Below are positions 35,566 through 44,416 of a stretch of 64,000 bases of DNA, piece after piece (position 1 is the stretch's first letter; every line of letters begins with the position of its first letter). The DNA is from Sneathiella limimaris. GTDB lineage: Bacteria > Pseudomonadota > Alphaproteobacteria > Sneathiellales > Sneathiellaceae. The notes below the pieces were generated by a model, which saw only the letters and a list, made by a program, of their open reading frames with translations, did no database searches and was not told where the DNA came from. The stretch is from the NCBI RefSeq assembly GCF_012932565.1, contig NZ_JABBYJ010000001.1:434001-498000 (forward strand), given 5' to 3'. The translations under genes were made by a program, and so were the position numbers.

Positions 35566-36969
35566 ATGATATGTGCTGAGCTGCAGGTGTATGAAAGTGA
35601 CGACTTGATCAAGTTTACAGACCTCGCTCTCGACGAGGCTTTACTTCGCGCAATCGATGCCGAAGGCTATACAAACCCGACCCCAATTCAAACAGATGTT
35701 ATTCCAGCCATGTTGGCCGGACATGATGTGTTAGGTATTGCTCAAACAGGAACCGGAAAAACGGCTTCTTTTGTTTTGCCGCTGCTCCAGAAAATTTTAG
35801 TTGATGGGAACCGGGCAGAGGCAAAGACATGCCACGCTTTGATTATGGCGCCAACTCGTGAATTGGCTGCTCAAATTGCAGAAAATATTGAAAATTATGC
35901 AAAATTCACAAAGATTTCTGTTGCGGTCGTTGTTGGCGGCGTAAAACCGAAGCCACAAATTCGGGCTCTTGCTTCAGGGGTTGATATCATTGTGGCGACC
36001 CCTGGACGATTACTGGATCACATAACTGCAGATGCAGTCTCCCTGAAACATACAAGTGCAATCGTTCTAGATGAGGCAGATCAGATGCTGGATCTAGGAT
36101 TTATGCCAACCATCCGAAAAATTATGAGGCAATTACCACAAACAAGACAAACGGTAATGATGTCTGCGACAATGCCTCGGGAAATTCGTAAACTGGCAAC
36201 TGATTTTCAAACCAATCCGGTTGAAATAGCCGTGACAGCCGTATCAAAACCGATCGAGAGAATTGTCCAGTCAGTCCAGCATGTCCCGGCGGAAAGAAAA
36301 CGAGCCGCATTAACAGAGATCTTGTTGGGGCAAGACCGATCTATTGTGTTTACCCGGACAAAGCGCGGTGCCGATAAAGTAAGCCGTCATCTGGAAGGCG
36401 CCGGACTATCGGCTGCTGCCATTCATGGCAATAAAAGCCAATCTCAAAGGGAACGGGCTCTCTCTGCTTTTCGGAATGGAGATATTGCCATTCTTGTCGC
36501 AACAGACATCGCAGCACGCGGTATTGATGTAGACGATGTGGCTTTAGTGGTGAATTATGAACTCCCAAATGTTTCTGAATCCTATGTTCACCGAATTGGG
36601 AGAACAGCTCGCGCAGGACGGACCGGCAAGGCCATCTCGTTATGTGCTCCGGCAGAGCAAGATCTTCTCAAAGATATCGAAAAACTGATTGGAACCCGCC
36701 TTGAGAGTACTAATCAACCTTTGACGGAAGCAGAAAAGCCAGCTGGAGCGGTTAAAAAAGTAAACTCAAATGGTCCAAGTTTTAAAAAATCAAAGGATCA
36801 AGATGGCGCGAAACGCCGCCGTCGCCGGTTTAAATCAACTGCTGGAAAAACCTCTCAATCTAAGGATACGCCATCAAGTTCAAAAGACTCGATGGCAGGA
36901 CTGAACCGTATGCTCGCAAACGCGGGCTCGGGCAAACGAAATAAACCGCATCGTAGCGGTAAGAGATAA
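35566..36969 (+). CDS. DEAD-box RNA helicase (RhlE/DeaD-like)
   Basis: 467 residues from the longest start. Homology to the family begins about residue 16 (FTDLALDEALLRAI), so a TTG at 35605 may be the true start. All motifs present: Q motif PTPIQTDVIP, AQTGTGKT, PTRELAAQ, DEAD, SAT, and HRIGRTARAG. Basic, low-complexity tail (about 395-467, KRRRRRF and GKRNKPHRSGKR) for RNA binding. Remodels structured RNA, often in cold. Followed by cspA. Confidence 0.92.
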   Translation: MICAELQVYESDDLIKFTDLALDEALLRAIDAEGYTNPTPIQTDVIPAMLAGHDVLGIAQTGTGKTASFVLPLLQKILVDGNRAEAKTCHALIMAPTRELAAQIAENIENYAKFTKISVAVVVGGVKPKPQIRALASGVDIIVATPGRLLDHITADAVSLKHTSAIVLDEADQMLDLGFMPTIRKIMRQLPQTRQTVMMSATMPREIRKLATDFQTNPVEIAVTAVSKPIERIVQSVQHVPAERKRAALTEILLGQDRSIVFTRTKRGADKVSRHLEGAGLSAAAIHGNKSQSQRERALSAFRNGDIAILVATDIAARGIDVDDVALVVNYELPNVSESYVHRIGRTARAGRTGKAISLCAPAEQDLLKDIEKLIGTRLESTNQPLTEAEKPAGAVKKVNSNGPSFKKSKDQDGAKRRRRRFKSTAGKTSQSKDTPSSSKDSMAGLNRMLANAGSGKRNKPHRSGKR

Positions 36970-37013
36970 GTCAATTGTGACTTGTAAAGATCAAACTTAA
37001 AGGAACGATCAAA

Positions 37014-37223
37014 ATGGCAAATGGTACAGTAAAATGGTTCAACGGAACTAAAGGTTATGGCTTTATTGCTCCAACAGATGGCAGCTCAGATGTGTTTGTA
37101 CATATCAGCGCTGTTGAACGGGCAGGCCTGAACGGCTTGAACGAGGGAGATTCTATCAGTTTTGATTTGGAAGTTGATAAAGCTCGTAATAAATCTTCTG
37201 CAGTAAACCTGCAGGTAAGATAA
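37014..37223 (+). CDS. cspA: Cold-shock protein, CspA family
   Basis: 69 residues, one OB fold. RNP1 KGYGFI and RNP2 VFVHIS present; N-terminus NGTVKWFNGTKGYGF. Single-stranded RNA/DNA chaperone. AAAGGA is 9 bases upstream of the ATG. Located 44 bases after the helicase; likely co-expressed, with a strong terminator after it. Confidence 0.95.
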   Translation: MANGTVKWFNGTKGYGFIAPTDGSSDVFVHISAVERAGLNGLNEGDSISFDLEVDKARNKSSAVNLQVR

Positions 37224-37253
37224 GGCTTTAACAGCTCTATTTTAGTATCTGAG

Positions 37254-37292
37254 AAGGCGCATTCCGCATAAGTGAAGGGGTGCGCCTTTTTT
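37254..37292 (+). terminator. Rho-independent terminator after cspA
   Basis: AAGGCGCA (37254-37261) pairs with TGCGCCTT (37281-37288), followed by a T-rich run to 37292. Confidence 0.85.
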
Positions 37293-37385
37293 GTTATTCG
37301 GTAGGTCAAACCGGTACGAATTTAATTTTACCCACTTAAAGGGATCCAAAATCGGTGTGGAAGTAACAAAGGTCTCTCCACAAGC

Positions 37386-38099
37386 CTAAGGTCCACCTAA
37401 ACAGGTGCTATCTAACTTTTCTCCATCGCGGGCCGCTTCTATCATGTGGCGAAATAACGCCTGCTGGCGTGTGTCAAAGACGAGCAATTCAGGGTGCCAC
37501 TGTACCCCGATAAAAAACCGTTTGTCTGCACGTTCTAACGCTTGAACAAAATCGCCGCGGTCATGCCCTGACACTGTGATCCCATTCCCGACTTTGTCTA
37601 CAGCCTGGTGGTGTAGGCTATTTACACGCACCGTTTCCAGACCAAATACAGCACGCACTTTAGTACCCGGTTCAAGGGTTACAATTTTACGAGCCAAGAC
37701 GGTCCGGATATTTGTTTTCTCACGCGGCATACCGCGAATATCACTGTATAAAGTGCCGCCATAAAATACATTCATCATTTGTGCACCGCGGCAAATACCG
37801 AGAACTGGCACATCTTTATCTGCGATACACCGAAGCAACTCCATTTCCAATGCATCACGCTCGGGATCGATACGTACGTCCATGTTGATTTCAGAGCCAT
37901 ACAACTCGGCGCCGATATCGTCACCACCACCAATAATCAGACCGTCCAAATATTCTGACGGGTATGCCCGCCCTGGAGCTAAAAACACGGCTTTTCCGCC
38001 AGCCCGCCATACCGCCAACCAGTCGAAGAAACGCATGATTTTGCTTTTATGGTTAGATATCGTAATCCCAATCACGGGCTTGCGAGATTTTCGAGCCAT
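37386..38099 (-). CDS. Class I glutamine amidotransferase-like hydrolase (peptidase C26 / gamma-glutamyl-GABA hydrolase family)
   Basis: 237 residues from the ATG at 38099, preceded by a strong GAGGTGAG; a 7-residue longer start is possible. Catalytic triad visible: Cys about 103 in LGICRGAQ, His about 202 and Glu 204 in GVQWHPE. The C26/PuuD family hydrolyses gamma-glutamyl amides. Its start lies inside the 3' end of the amidoligase gene (28-base overlap), so the two are coupled. Likely supplies ammonia to, or trims gamma-glutamyl products of, that amidoligase. Confidence 0.9.
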   Translation of the reverse strand: MARKSRKPVIGITISNHKSKIMRFFDWLAVWRAGGKAVFLAPGRAYPSEYLDGLIIGGGDDIGAELYGSEINMDVRIDPERDALEMELLRCIADKDVPVLGICRGAQMMNVFYGGTLYSDIRGMPREKTNIRTVLARKIVTLEPGTKVRAVFGLETVRVNSLHHQAVDKVGNGITVSGHDRGDFVQALERADKRFFIGVQWHPELLVFDTRQQALFRHMIEAARDGEKLDSTCLGGP

Positions 38100-39103
38100 A
38101 CGCTCACCTCTTTCAACCATGCGGAAACGGGATTGTCTGCGGTTTCAAGATAGCGATCTGACAAGCGCCGCAGTTTTTCTTTGTCTGAGGCAAGACGTTC
38201 CACGACAACCCAACGATTCCATTCTTGAGAGATAGTCCAGTCCGGATCAGATAGGCGCGTATCAGGTAGTCGGTAATGTAAGGTCGGTCGTGCCTTGATC
38301 CGTTCATCAGTGGTCAAATCCGCCAATGTATCTGGCGCTAAATGTTTAAAAAGCGGCAACATATCGAGCTCTCGATTCCGGGTTGGATTCATCGAGAAAT
38401 AATCCGTGATCAAGGTTTCTAGATCTGGCGCGTAATCACGTGCTAAAATCATGACCGCGTATTTTTTGGGAAATGGATCAATGTGCGGCAAAATTCTTCG
38501 GGTCGCGTTGACCTGAATTTGTTCACGTAGCCAATCAGATAGTAAAATATACGCCCTTAAGATACTCAAGACATGATCGACACTCTCACTTGCAACTTCG
38601 GGATTTAGATGAACGCCAAAACCATATACGGGGCTGTCATCTGTTCCCTTAGCGCCACGCGCACGCAAACCTTCAATAAGCTCATCTAGGTCACCCAATT
38701 CATTCCAAGGTATCGGTGGCGAGACAATTTCGGTAGGGACCACGCTAGATGATGCTTTGCCAATCCACTCACGGACTTGAGCGTCAACTTTGTGTACTTC
38801 ACGCAGCCCCTCATCACTTACTGGCAAACCGCTGTCTTCTAGAACATCGCCAAAATCTCTTTCAGGGTGGGCAAAACGCGTATCAAGCTCAACGCGAAAA
38901 TCACCCCACCGCGTATCGCTCACAGAAAACACAAACGATGAGTTACTTGCCTCCACATTGCCGCCAAAACAAATTTGTATCAATTCTGCGGCTTGCTTTG
39001 AGGATACTTCAGCAAACTCGATCTCAATACCCACGCAGCGAATTTTGCCAGCGGTATTCCGGTCAATTGGAGGCGTAAGTATGTTTTCTTTCTTTTCGGT
39101 CAC
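38072..39103 (-). CDS. Amidoligase-family enzyme (COOH-NH2 ligase, Amidoligase_2 type)
   Basis: 343 residues from a GTG at 39103, chosen because GGAG lies 10 bases upstream; a longer frame to 39244 has no such site and encodes an unlikely N-terminus. Fold motifs of the glutamine-synthetase-like amidoligases are visible: VGIEIEF near the N-terminus, RVELDTRF, YGFGVHLNPEV, and NPTRNRELDMLPLF. Such enzymes join an amine to a carboxylate using ATP. Amidoligase plus glutamine-amidotransferase pairs are a described genomic association whose products are mostly unknown. Confidence 0.85.
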   Translation of the reverse strand: MTEKKENILTPPIDRNTAGKIRCVGIEIEFAEVSSKQAAELIQICFGGNVEASNSSFVFSVSDTRWGDFRVELDTRFAHPERDFGDVLEDSGLPVSDEGLREVHKVDAQVREWIGKASSSVVPTEIVSPPIPWNELGDLDELIEGLRARGAKGTDDSPVYGFGVHLNPEVASESVDHVLSILRAYILLSDWLREQIQVNATRRILPHIDPFPKKYAVMILARDYAPDLETLITDYFSMNPTRNRELDMLPLFKHLAPDTLADLTTDERIKARPTLHYRLPDTRLSDPDWTISQEWNRWVVVERLASDKEKLRRLSDRYLETADNPVSAWLKEVSVWLENLASP

Positions 39104-39368
39104 TATCGCTTTTCTCCAAATCAAGTGCTTAGCTATAAATACTAAGGTATTTATCGTCACTACGACACTATGCCGAAAGCGCCACATAAACAATGTGGCA
39201 AACGAGTTAGCGATAAGCCAATCTCTTTTAAAGAAAAATGCCATGATTTAGCGGTGTGGTTAGACTATCAGAAACACAACAGAGTTACATCGACTCTAAA
39301 ATCATCTTGATGAGAAAAACCGCAAACAACCGCGCTTCAAAACCGCACGCATTAATATTGCGATATTA

Positions 39369-39659
39369 TTGAGCGCCTGCCCGAACAATATCAGCCCAAT
39401 ATTTGCAATGAATTGGCAAGGGCAATTCATTATCGACTTTACCGCCTATTTAGTGCTGTCTGGTATCTGGATGGTTTGGCGCAGTGGCTACTCCCGAAAC
39501 GGCATCTTCCTTGGCATCTGCACTCCACCGTTCGGTATTCTCTTCTTCGCTCCATATCTCATTTATCTAATCAGTAAGACCCAAGGGGATCCCCCCACAA
39601 GTTACTCCTTGGTGTTCACGCCAAGGAGTAGCCACTCAGACATCATCCGCGCCACCTGA
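39369..39659 (+). CDS. Small membrane protein of unknown family (possible N-terminally truncated gene)
   Basis: Frame open from 39369 (TTG) or ATG 39408, stop at 39659. From 39408 it encodes two membrane segments separated by a basic loop (MVWRSGYSRNG): FIIDFTAYLVLSGIWM and LGICTPPFGILFFAPYLIYLI. The composition is protein-like, but there is no clear ribosome binding site and the part upstream of 39369 reads as coding without a start, so it may be a remnant. An inverted repeat lies within its C-terminal end. Function unknown. Confidence 0.4.
   Translation: MSACPNNISPIFAMNWQGQFIIDFTAYLVLSGIWMVWRSGYSRNGIFLGICTPPFGILFFAPYLIYLISKTQGDPPTSYSLVFTPRSSHSDIIRAT
39604..39629. repeat. Inverted repeat with 9-bp arms
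   Basis: ACTCCTTGG (39604-39612) and CCAAGGAGT (39621-39629) form a perfect stem around an 8-base loop. No T-run follows. Could be a terminator stem for the LysR gene on the opposite strand, or a mobile repeat. Confidence 0.55.
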
Positions 39660-39716
39660 ATGTCAAACAAGATCCAGACTGCCATACATGGAGACTCTAA
39701 AAAAAACCTAGTAAAT

Positions 39717-40640
39717 TCAGACAATCTGCGCCGACCACCGACCAGAATCCACCTCTTCAAAAATCAAGTGAAGGATTAATTCAGTCATTGCTTCCATCAG
39801 TCGTGTGGAGGGTCGTTCTTTCAGATTGCCAAAATAAAGCCGGCGCGTCGGTGTCGGTCCCACAAGTTTACGAGAATGCAATTCACCTTTTTCAAGATCT
39901 TCAGCCACAAATACCTGCGGCGCAAGGGTGCAACCAAGACCAGCCTTTAAGCCAGTCATAATACCGTTAATCGAATTGAGCTGCAGTGGGATCCTCGCCT
40001 CCAGCTTATTCAATAACCCTGGCCGATCAACGACAGCCCGTGTCGATAATCCTTCACGTAACAAAAGAACCGGTAGGTTTGCTAGCTCATCAAACGCAAG
40101 GGGCTTGTCACTATTGCCTATGATCTCTCTTTTTCCGACGCAAAGAACCTCCTCTTGCAAGAGGGCGCGCATTGAAATCCGTTCATCACTTTGGGGGTTA
40201 TAAAACAACGCCAAATCCACCTCAGAAGATAGAAGATTAGCAAAGGTACCACCCGATAGACTCTCCACAACAGATAGACGAACTTTCGGGAAATCCCGAA
40301 GAACTGATTGCATAAGGGAAAGCCCGATAGCCCGCATCACAGAATGAGGTAGACCAATCGCTATATCCCCACTGATTTCCTCGCTTTCATTTCGAACATC
40401 CTGTTCTGCCAGTTGGACAGCCCGCAAAATCGATTTCACATGCTCATATAACTTAATGCCGGCCGCAGTTGGCTCCATCCCTCGAGGCTTGCGAATGAAC
40501 AAGGGAACACCCAGTTCCTCTTCCAAATTGGCAAGATGGTGGCTGATCGCAGACTGGGCCAAATTCAGCCTTGAAGCGGCGTGAGACAGATTTTTGAGTT
40601 CAAATATTGCCTGATAACAGGCCATTTGACGAAGATTCAT
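39717..40640 (-). CDS. LysR-family transcriptional regulator
   Basis: 307 residues. N-terminal HTH (MNLRQMACYQAIFELKNLSHAASRLNLAQSAISHHLANLEEELG) and effector-binding domain. Divergent from the CoA-transferase/HMG-CoA lyase/TRAP operon, which it most likely activates in response to the imported acid. A perfect dyad at 40661-40673 sits between the two starts. Confidence 0.92.
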   Translation of the reverse strand: MNLRQMACYQAIFELKNLSHAASRLNLAQSAISHHLANLEEELGVPLFIRKPRGMEPTAAGIKLYEHVKSILRAVQLAEQDVRNESEEISGDIAIGLPHSVMRAIGLSLMQSVLRDFPKVRLSVVESLSGGTFANLLSSEVDLALFYNPQSDERISMRALLQEEVLCVGKREIIGNSDKPLAFDELANLPVLLLREGLSTRAVVDRPGLLNKLEARIPLQLNSINGIMTGLKAGLGCTLAPQVFVAEDLEKGELHSRKLVGPTPTRRLYFGNLKERPSTRLMEAMTELILHLIFEEVDSGRWSAQIV

Positions 40641-40660
40641 ACTTTTCCATCTAAATTTTA

Positions 40661-40673
40661 GAATGCAGCATTC
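40661..40673. promoter_or_regulatory. Palindrome in the LysR/CoA-transferase divergent promoter
   Basis: GAATGCAGCATTC is a perfect 13-base dyad 21 bases upstream of the LysR start and about 80 before the CoA-transferase gene, suitable as an autoregulatory LysR site. Confidence 0.6.
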
Positions 40674-40753
40674 AAAAGATTATATTTTTAAGATGGCATT
40701 TGAGGCAATACAGTATCAACCTATAAAATAATAAAACTCTGACTGGTGTGTTA

Positions 40754-41902
40754 ATGACAGATCCGCTTCCGCTTGAAGGTATCCGTGTAATTGAGATGAG
40801 CCATATGGTTATGGGTCCGGCTTGCGGTATGATTCTTGTGCAATTGGGCGCTGAGGTTATCAAGGTTGAGCCTCCCACTGGTGATAAAACACGGGACTTG
40901 CGAGGCATGGGAACCTCCTTCTTTCCCCTGTTCAATCGCGGCAAAAAAAGCGTCACACTTGATCTGAAAAAGGAAGACGATCTTAAAACACTTCACAAGC
41001 TAATCGGGACTGCGGATGTGTTTCTTGAAAACTTCCGGGATCAAACCCTGGAAAAACAGGCTTTGGATGCAGACAGCCTGCAAACAGAATTCCCAAGCTT
41101 GATTATTGCAGGCCATAAAGGATTTTTATCTGGTCCTTACGAAGCCCGCCCTGCCCTTGATGAAGTGGTTCAAATGATGTCTGGCCTTGCAATGATGACA
41201 GGCTCACGCGAAAAACCCCTTCGGGTTGGCTCCTCCGCCAATGATATTATGGGAGGTATGTTTGGGGTTATTGGGATTATAGCCGCTCTTTGGGAGCGTG
41301 AAAAAACTGGCAAGGGTAAAAATATCCGGATTGGACTATTTGAAAATGCGCTGTTTATGGTGGCCCAGCATATGGTGCAGTTTGATCTAACAGGTGTTCC
41401 ATCAACCCCGATGCCGCAAAGAACACATGCTTGGCCTGTCTATGATATCTTCGATACTAGTGATGGTGAAAAAGTCTTTATCGGTGTTGTCACCGAGGGA
41501 CACTGGAACATTTTCTGTAAAAGCTTTGATCTGCCGGAACTGTTGGAAGATGCCAATCTCAAAACTGCAACTGATCGGATTGAAGCTCGCAATTGGACTA
41601 TTCCGCTAATCCGCAAGAAACTGGCACCGTTTTCGTCCTCTGATCTTCTGACAAAACTGGAAGCACTTTCTCTTCCTTTCGCCCGGATCAATGCACCGGA
41701 AGACTTATTTGACGATCCACATGTTCTGCGTCCTGGTGGCCTCGTGACCTCCCACCACCCGGAAGGTGGAACTTTCCGGTCTCCCGTTCTGCCACTTGAA
41801 TTGGATGGGCATCACTTAGGTGATAACCTTGATGTGCCAATTCTGGGTGCGGATAACGAAGACATTCTGGCTCAACTTGAACAGTCTGAGAAACTGCCAT
41901 GA
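40754..41902 (+). CDS. CaiB/BaiF-family CoA-transferase
   Basis: 382 residues from the ATG at 40754. Family III CoA-transferase features: N-terminal LEGIRVIEMSHMVMGPACGMILVQLGAEVIKVEPP, then SVTLDLKKEDD, and the central RPALDEVVQMMSGL region. Moves CoA from succinyl-CoA or another donor to a dicarboxylic hydroxy-acid. Overlaps the HMG-CoA lyase gene by four bases, so its product is probably the lyase substrate. Confidence 0.92.
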   Translation: MTDPLPLEGIRVIEMSHMVMGPACGMILVQLGAEVIKVEPPTGDKTRDLRGMGTSFFPLFNRGKKSVTLDLKKEDDLKTLHKLIGTADVFLENFRDQTLEKQALDADSLQTEFPSLIIAGHKGFLSGPYEARPALDEVVQMMSGLAMMTGSREKPLRVGSSANDIMGGMFGVIGIIAALWEREKTGKGKNIRIGLFENALFMVAQHMVQFDLTGVPSTPMPQRTHAWPVYDIFDTSDGEKVFIGVVTEGHWNIFCKSFDLPELLEDANLKTATDRIEARNWTIPLIRKKLAPFSSSDLLTKLEALSLPFARINAPEDLFDDPHVLRPGGLVTSHHPEGGTFRSPVLPLELDGHHLGDNLDVPILGADNEDILAQLEQSEKLP

Positions 41903-42846
41903 CACAACTGTCGGAAATATATCCCACTGGCAAAGTCATACTTCGTGAGGTTGGTCTTAGGGATGGTTTGCAGATGGTAAAGCAACACCCTACAACTTCT
42001 GAAAAACTAGCCTGGATCCAGCGGGAATATAATGCGGGAGTACGCTGCTTTGAATTAGGATCGTTTCTTCCCACTCATCGATATCCGCAGTTTGCAGACA
42101 TTCTGGACCTGATTGCCTTTTTGAAAACCCTTAAAGGCACACATGGATCTGCCCTTGCATTAAATCGCAAAGGAGCCGAAGCCGCTGTTCGCAGCAATGT
42201 TGCAGAGGTTACCGCCGTCCTTTCTGCGAGCGAGGCCCATAGCAAAGCCAACATTAATCGAAGCCAGGATCAAGCGATCACCGAGATAGAATATCTGGTT
42301 GAATTGGCTGCAAATGCAGAGCAGCCGCCAATTGTTTCAGTTGGAATTGCCATGGCATTTGGATGTTCCATCAGTGGCCAAGTTGATCCAGAAAAAGTCT
42401 TAGAACTTGCAAGACGCTGCTTTGATGTGGGCGTTGATGTGGTCAGTCTTGCGGATACGGTAGGCTATGCTGGCCCAAGCGAGGTCGCGGCCCTATGCCG
42501 TGCCTTTTCTGAAACCTTCCCCGATCAGGTTTTTGGTATTCATTTACATGATACTCGTGGCCTTGGCCTTGCCAACGCCATCACCGCCATGCAGAACGGC
42601 GCCACGATCATTGATGGGGCCATGGCAGGACTTGGCGGCTGTCCCTTTGCACCGAACGCTACGGGAAATATCGTATTCGAAGATCTTGTTTATCTCTGCC
42701 AGAAAGAAGGCATTGATACCGGGATCCAGATTGAAGACCTTCTGGGGGTGCGCGATGTCATCCAGAGGTCTATGCCTGAAGAGGCATTGTATGGTTCCAT
42801 CGCGAAAGCAGGATTACCCCGTCTCACACAAATCGGCGAGGAATAA
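41899..42846 (+). CDS. Hydroxymethylglutaryl-CoA lyase family protein
   Basis: 315 residues. EVGLRDGLQ with the catalytic Arg-Asp, HLHDTRGLGLANA with the metal-binding HxH, and GGCPFAPNATGN with the active-site Cys. Cleaves HMG-CoA to acetoacetate and acetyl-CoA, or related 3-hydroxy-3-methyl CoA esters such as citramalyl-CoA. With the CoA-transferase and TRAP importer it forms a complete uptake-activate-cleave route. Confidence 0.93.
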   Translation: MTQLSEIYPTGKVILREVGLRDGLQMVKQHPTTSEKLAWIQREYNAGVRCFELGSFLPTHRYPQFADILDLIAFLKTLKGTHGSALALNRKGAEAAVRSNVAEVTAVLSASEAHSKANINRSQDQAITEIEYLVELAANAEQPPIVSVGIAMAFGCSISGQVDPEKVLELARRCFDVGVDVVSLADTVGYAGPSEVAALCRAFSETFPDQVFGIHLHDTRGLGLANAITAMQNGATIIDGAMAGLGGCPFAPNATGNIVFEDLVYLCQKEGIDTGIQIEDLLGVRDVIQRSMPEEALYGSIAKAGLPRLTQIGEE

Positions 42847-42868
42847 TAAATTTTTGAGGGAGAGAAAC

Positions 42869-43867
42869 ATGAAAAAGCTATTGGCATTTGCCGTTGGTCT
42901 TGGCGCCCTAACAGGCGTTATGTCCACAACTACAGCAGCGACCGCCGCCACCGAAATGCGCTGCAGTCACCAACTACCACCTGCACACCATATCGCGAAG
43001 GTTATTGATCGCTGGGCAGCTGAAATCGAAACCTTGTCAGGCGGTGAGATCGATGTGCAGATCTTTGGCGCAAACAGCCTTACACCTGCCAAACAGAATG
43101 CAATTGCCGTTGCCAAAGGTGACATTGATTGCGCATTCTCGATTAACCCACAGTGGGGTAAAACTCTGCCAATCATGAACGTGACTTTAGGCCCGTTTGC
43201 TGTTAGTAGCCTTGACGCCTTGCAGAAATGGGAAGGTTCAGAAGCCGCAAAATTCCTTGAAGAAAAACTTCTCACCAAAGGGGTTAAAAACGCTGTCTGG
43301 CTGTTCACAACCCGAAGCACAGCAATTACGTCCAAGGGGTCACCGCTGATCAAACCCTCTGATTTTGAAGGGGTAAAAATTCGGGGACTTGGCCCTGTAC
43401 CTGATGCTGGATTTATTGCCATGGGTGCAGTTCCATCAGCCATGTCAGGCAGCAAAGTATATCAAGCGCTTTCCACAGGCGTAATCGACGCGGGCCTAAC
43501 AGATGTTTCTGCTGCTGTTTCGCGTAAGTATTTTGAAGTTCAAGATCATGTCACTGTCCTGCCACTGTTCAGCATCTACTTCCACGGATACGTTAATCCG
43601 AAATGGTATGATGGTCTTACTGATAAGGGTAAAGCGGCTGTAGATGAGGCTGGTGTTAAAGCAGCTAAATGGGCCATTGAAGCATCCGAAGAGTCTGCGT
43701 CCAACGCACCAGAGCAACTTGCGGAAAAAGGCATGAAAGTCCATATTGCGACCGATGCAGAGATTGACGTTCTGAAAGGGATCATGAGCCCTGCGTTTGA
43801 TAAATCTTTCGGTGAAGCAACTGGCGATGACGGCAAAAAACTGCTTGAGCTGATCAACAAACTTTAA
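42869..43867 (+). CDS. dctP: TRAP transporter substrate-binding protein (DctP family)
   Basis: 332 residues from the ATG at 42869, with GAGGGAGAG upstream. Sec signal peptide (AATA region at about 22-27). DctP fold: MRCSHQLPPAHHIAKVIDRWAAEI and VKIRGLGPVPDAGFIAMGAVPSAM, carrying the conserved Arg that clamps the carboxylate. Periplasmic receptor for an organic acid, probably the C5/C6 hydroxy-acid cleaved by the neighbouring lyase. Confidence 0.92.
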   Translation: MKKLLAFAVGLGALTGVMSTTTAATAATEMRCSHQLPPAHHIAKVIDRWAAEIETLSGGEIDVQIFGANSLTPAKQNAIAVAKGDIDCAFSINPQWGKTLPIMNVTLGPFAVSSLDALQKWEGSEAAKFLEEKLLTKGVKNAVWLFTTRSTAITSKGSPLIKPSDFEGVKIRGLGPVPDAGFIAMGAVPSAMSGSKVYQALSTGVIDAGLTDVSAAVSRKYFEVQDHVTVLPLFSIYFHGYVNPKWYDGLTDKGKAAVDEAGVKAAKWAIEASEESASNAPEQLAEKGMKVHIATDAEIDVLKGIMSPAFDKSFGEATGDDGKKLLELINKL

Positions 43868-43882
43868 AGAGGATTAGCGGGA

Positions 43883-44416
43883 ATGAACCGTGATTCCGGA
43901 CTACTGGAGGAGGTGCCTGGCACCTCCTCTCTTGCGTCTCGCCTTGCAGGATATTTGTCTTTTGTAGCTGCGATTATTGCCGCCTGCCTGGTAATTTTTA
44001 CACTCTTCATGACAGGGTACAGTGTCTTCCAAAGGTATGTATTGGGCACTCCACTAACTTGGACAGATGAGCTTTCCGGTTTCCTGGTCGTGGCGATTGT
44101 CATGTTGGGAATGGCTGAAGCCCTTCGTCGCGGCGATCATATCAGCGTTGATCTCCTGTCGACCAAAGCCAAAGGCCGTAACAGGTATATACTGGACCTC
44201 TGGTACTATCTGGCAACTGCATTCGTTGCGGGCGTAATCATGCTGAGTGCCTGGAACAGTGTTATGTTCTCTATTGATTTTGGTGTTTTCTCGGATGGCT
44301 ATCTGGAGGCACCATTGTGGATCCCTCAATCGACTATGGTCGTCGGGTCAGCTCTATGCCTACTCATCGCATCACTTAAATTTATCGATGTGGTACTGAA
44401 TGGGAGGCGGACATGA
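43883..44416 (+). CDS. dctQ: TRAP transporter small permease (DctQ)
   Basis: 177 residues, four membrane segments. The conserved small-subunit stretch TWTDELSGFLVVAIVMLGMAEALRRGDHISVDLL is present. Works with DctM. Starts 15 bases after dctP and overlaps dctM by four bases. Confidence 0.92.
   Translation: MNRDSGLLEEVPGTSSLASRLAGYLSFVAAIIAACLVIFTLFMTGYSVFQRYVLGTPLTWTDELSGFLVVAIVMLGMAEALRRGDHISVDLLSTKAKGRNRYILDLWYYLATAFVAGVIMLSAWNSVMFSIDFGVFSDGYLEAPLWIPQSTMVVGSALCLLIASLKFIDVVLNGRRT

Noticed and set aside
39104-39244. Longer N-terminus of the amidoligase
   Set aside because: Sequence there is not like the family and the GTG at 39103 has a better ribosome binding site.
42467-42868. Longer N-terminus for the TRAP binding protein
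   Set aside because: It would overlap the HMG-CoA lyase in another frame; the ATG at 42869 has a good ribosome binding site and a proper signal peptide.
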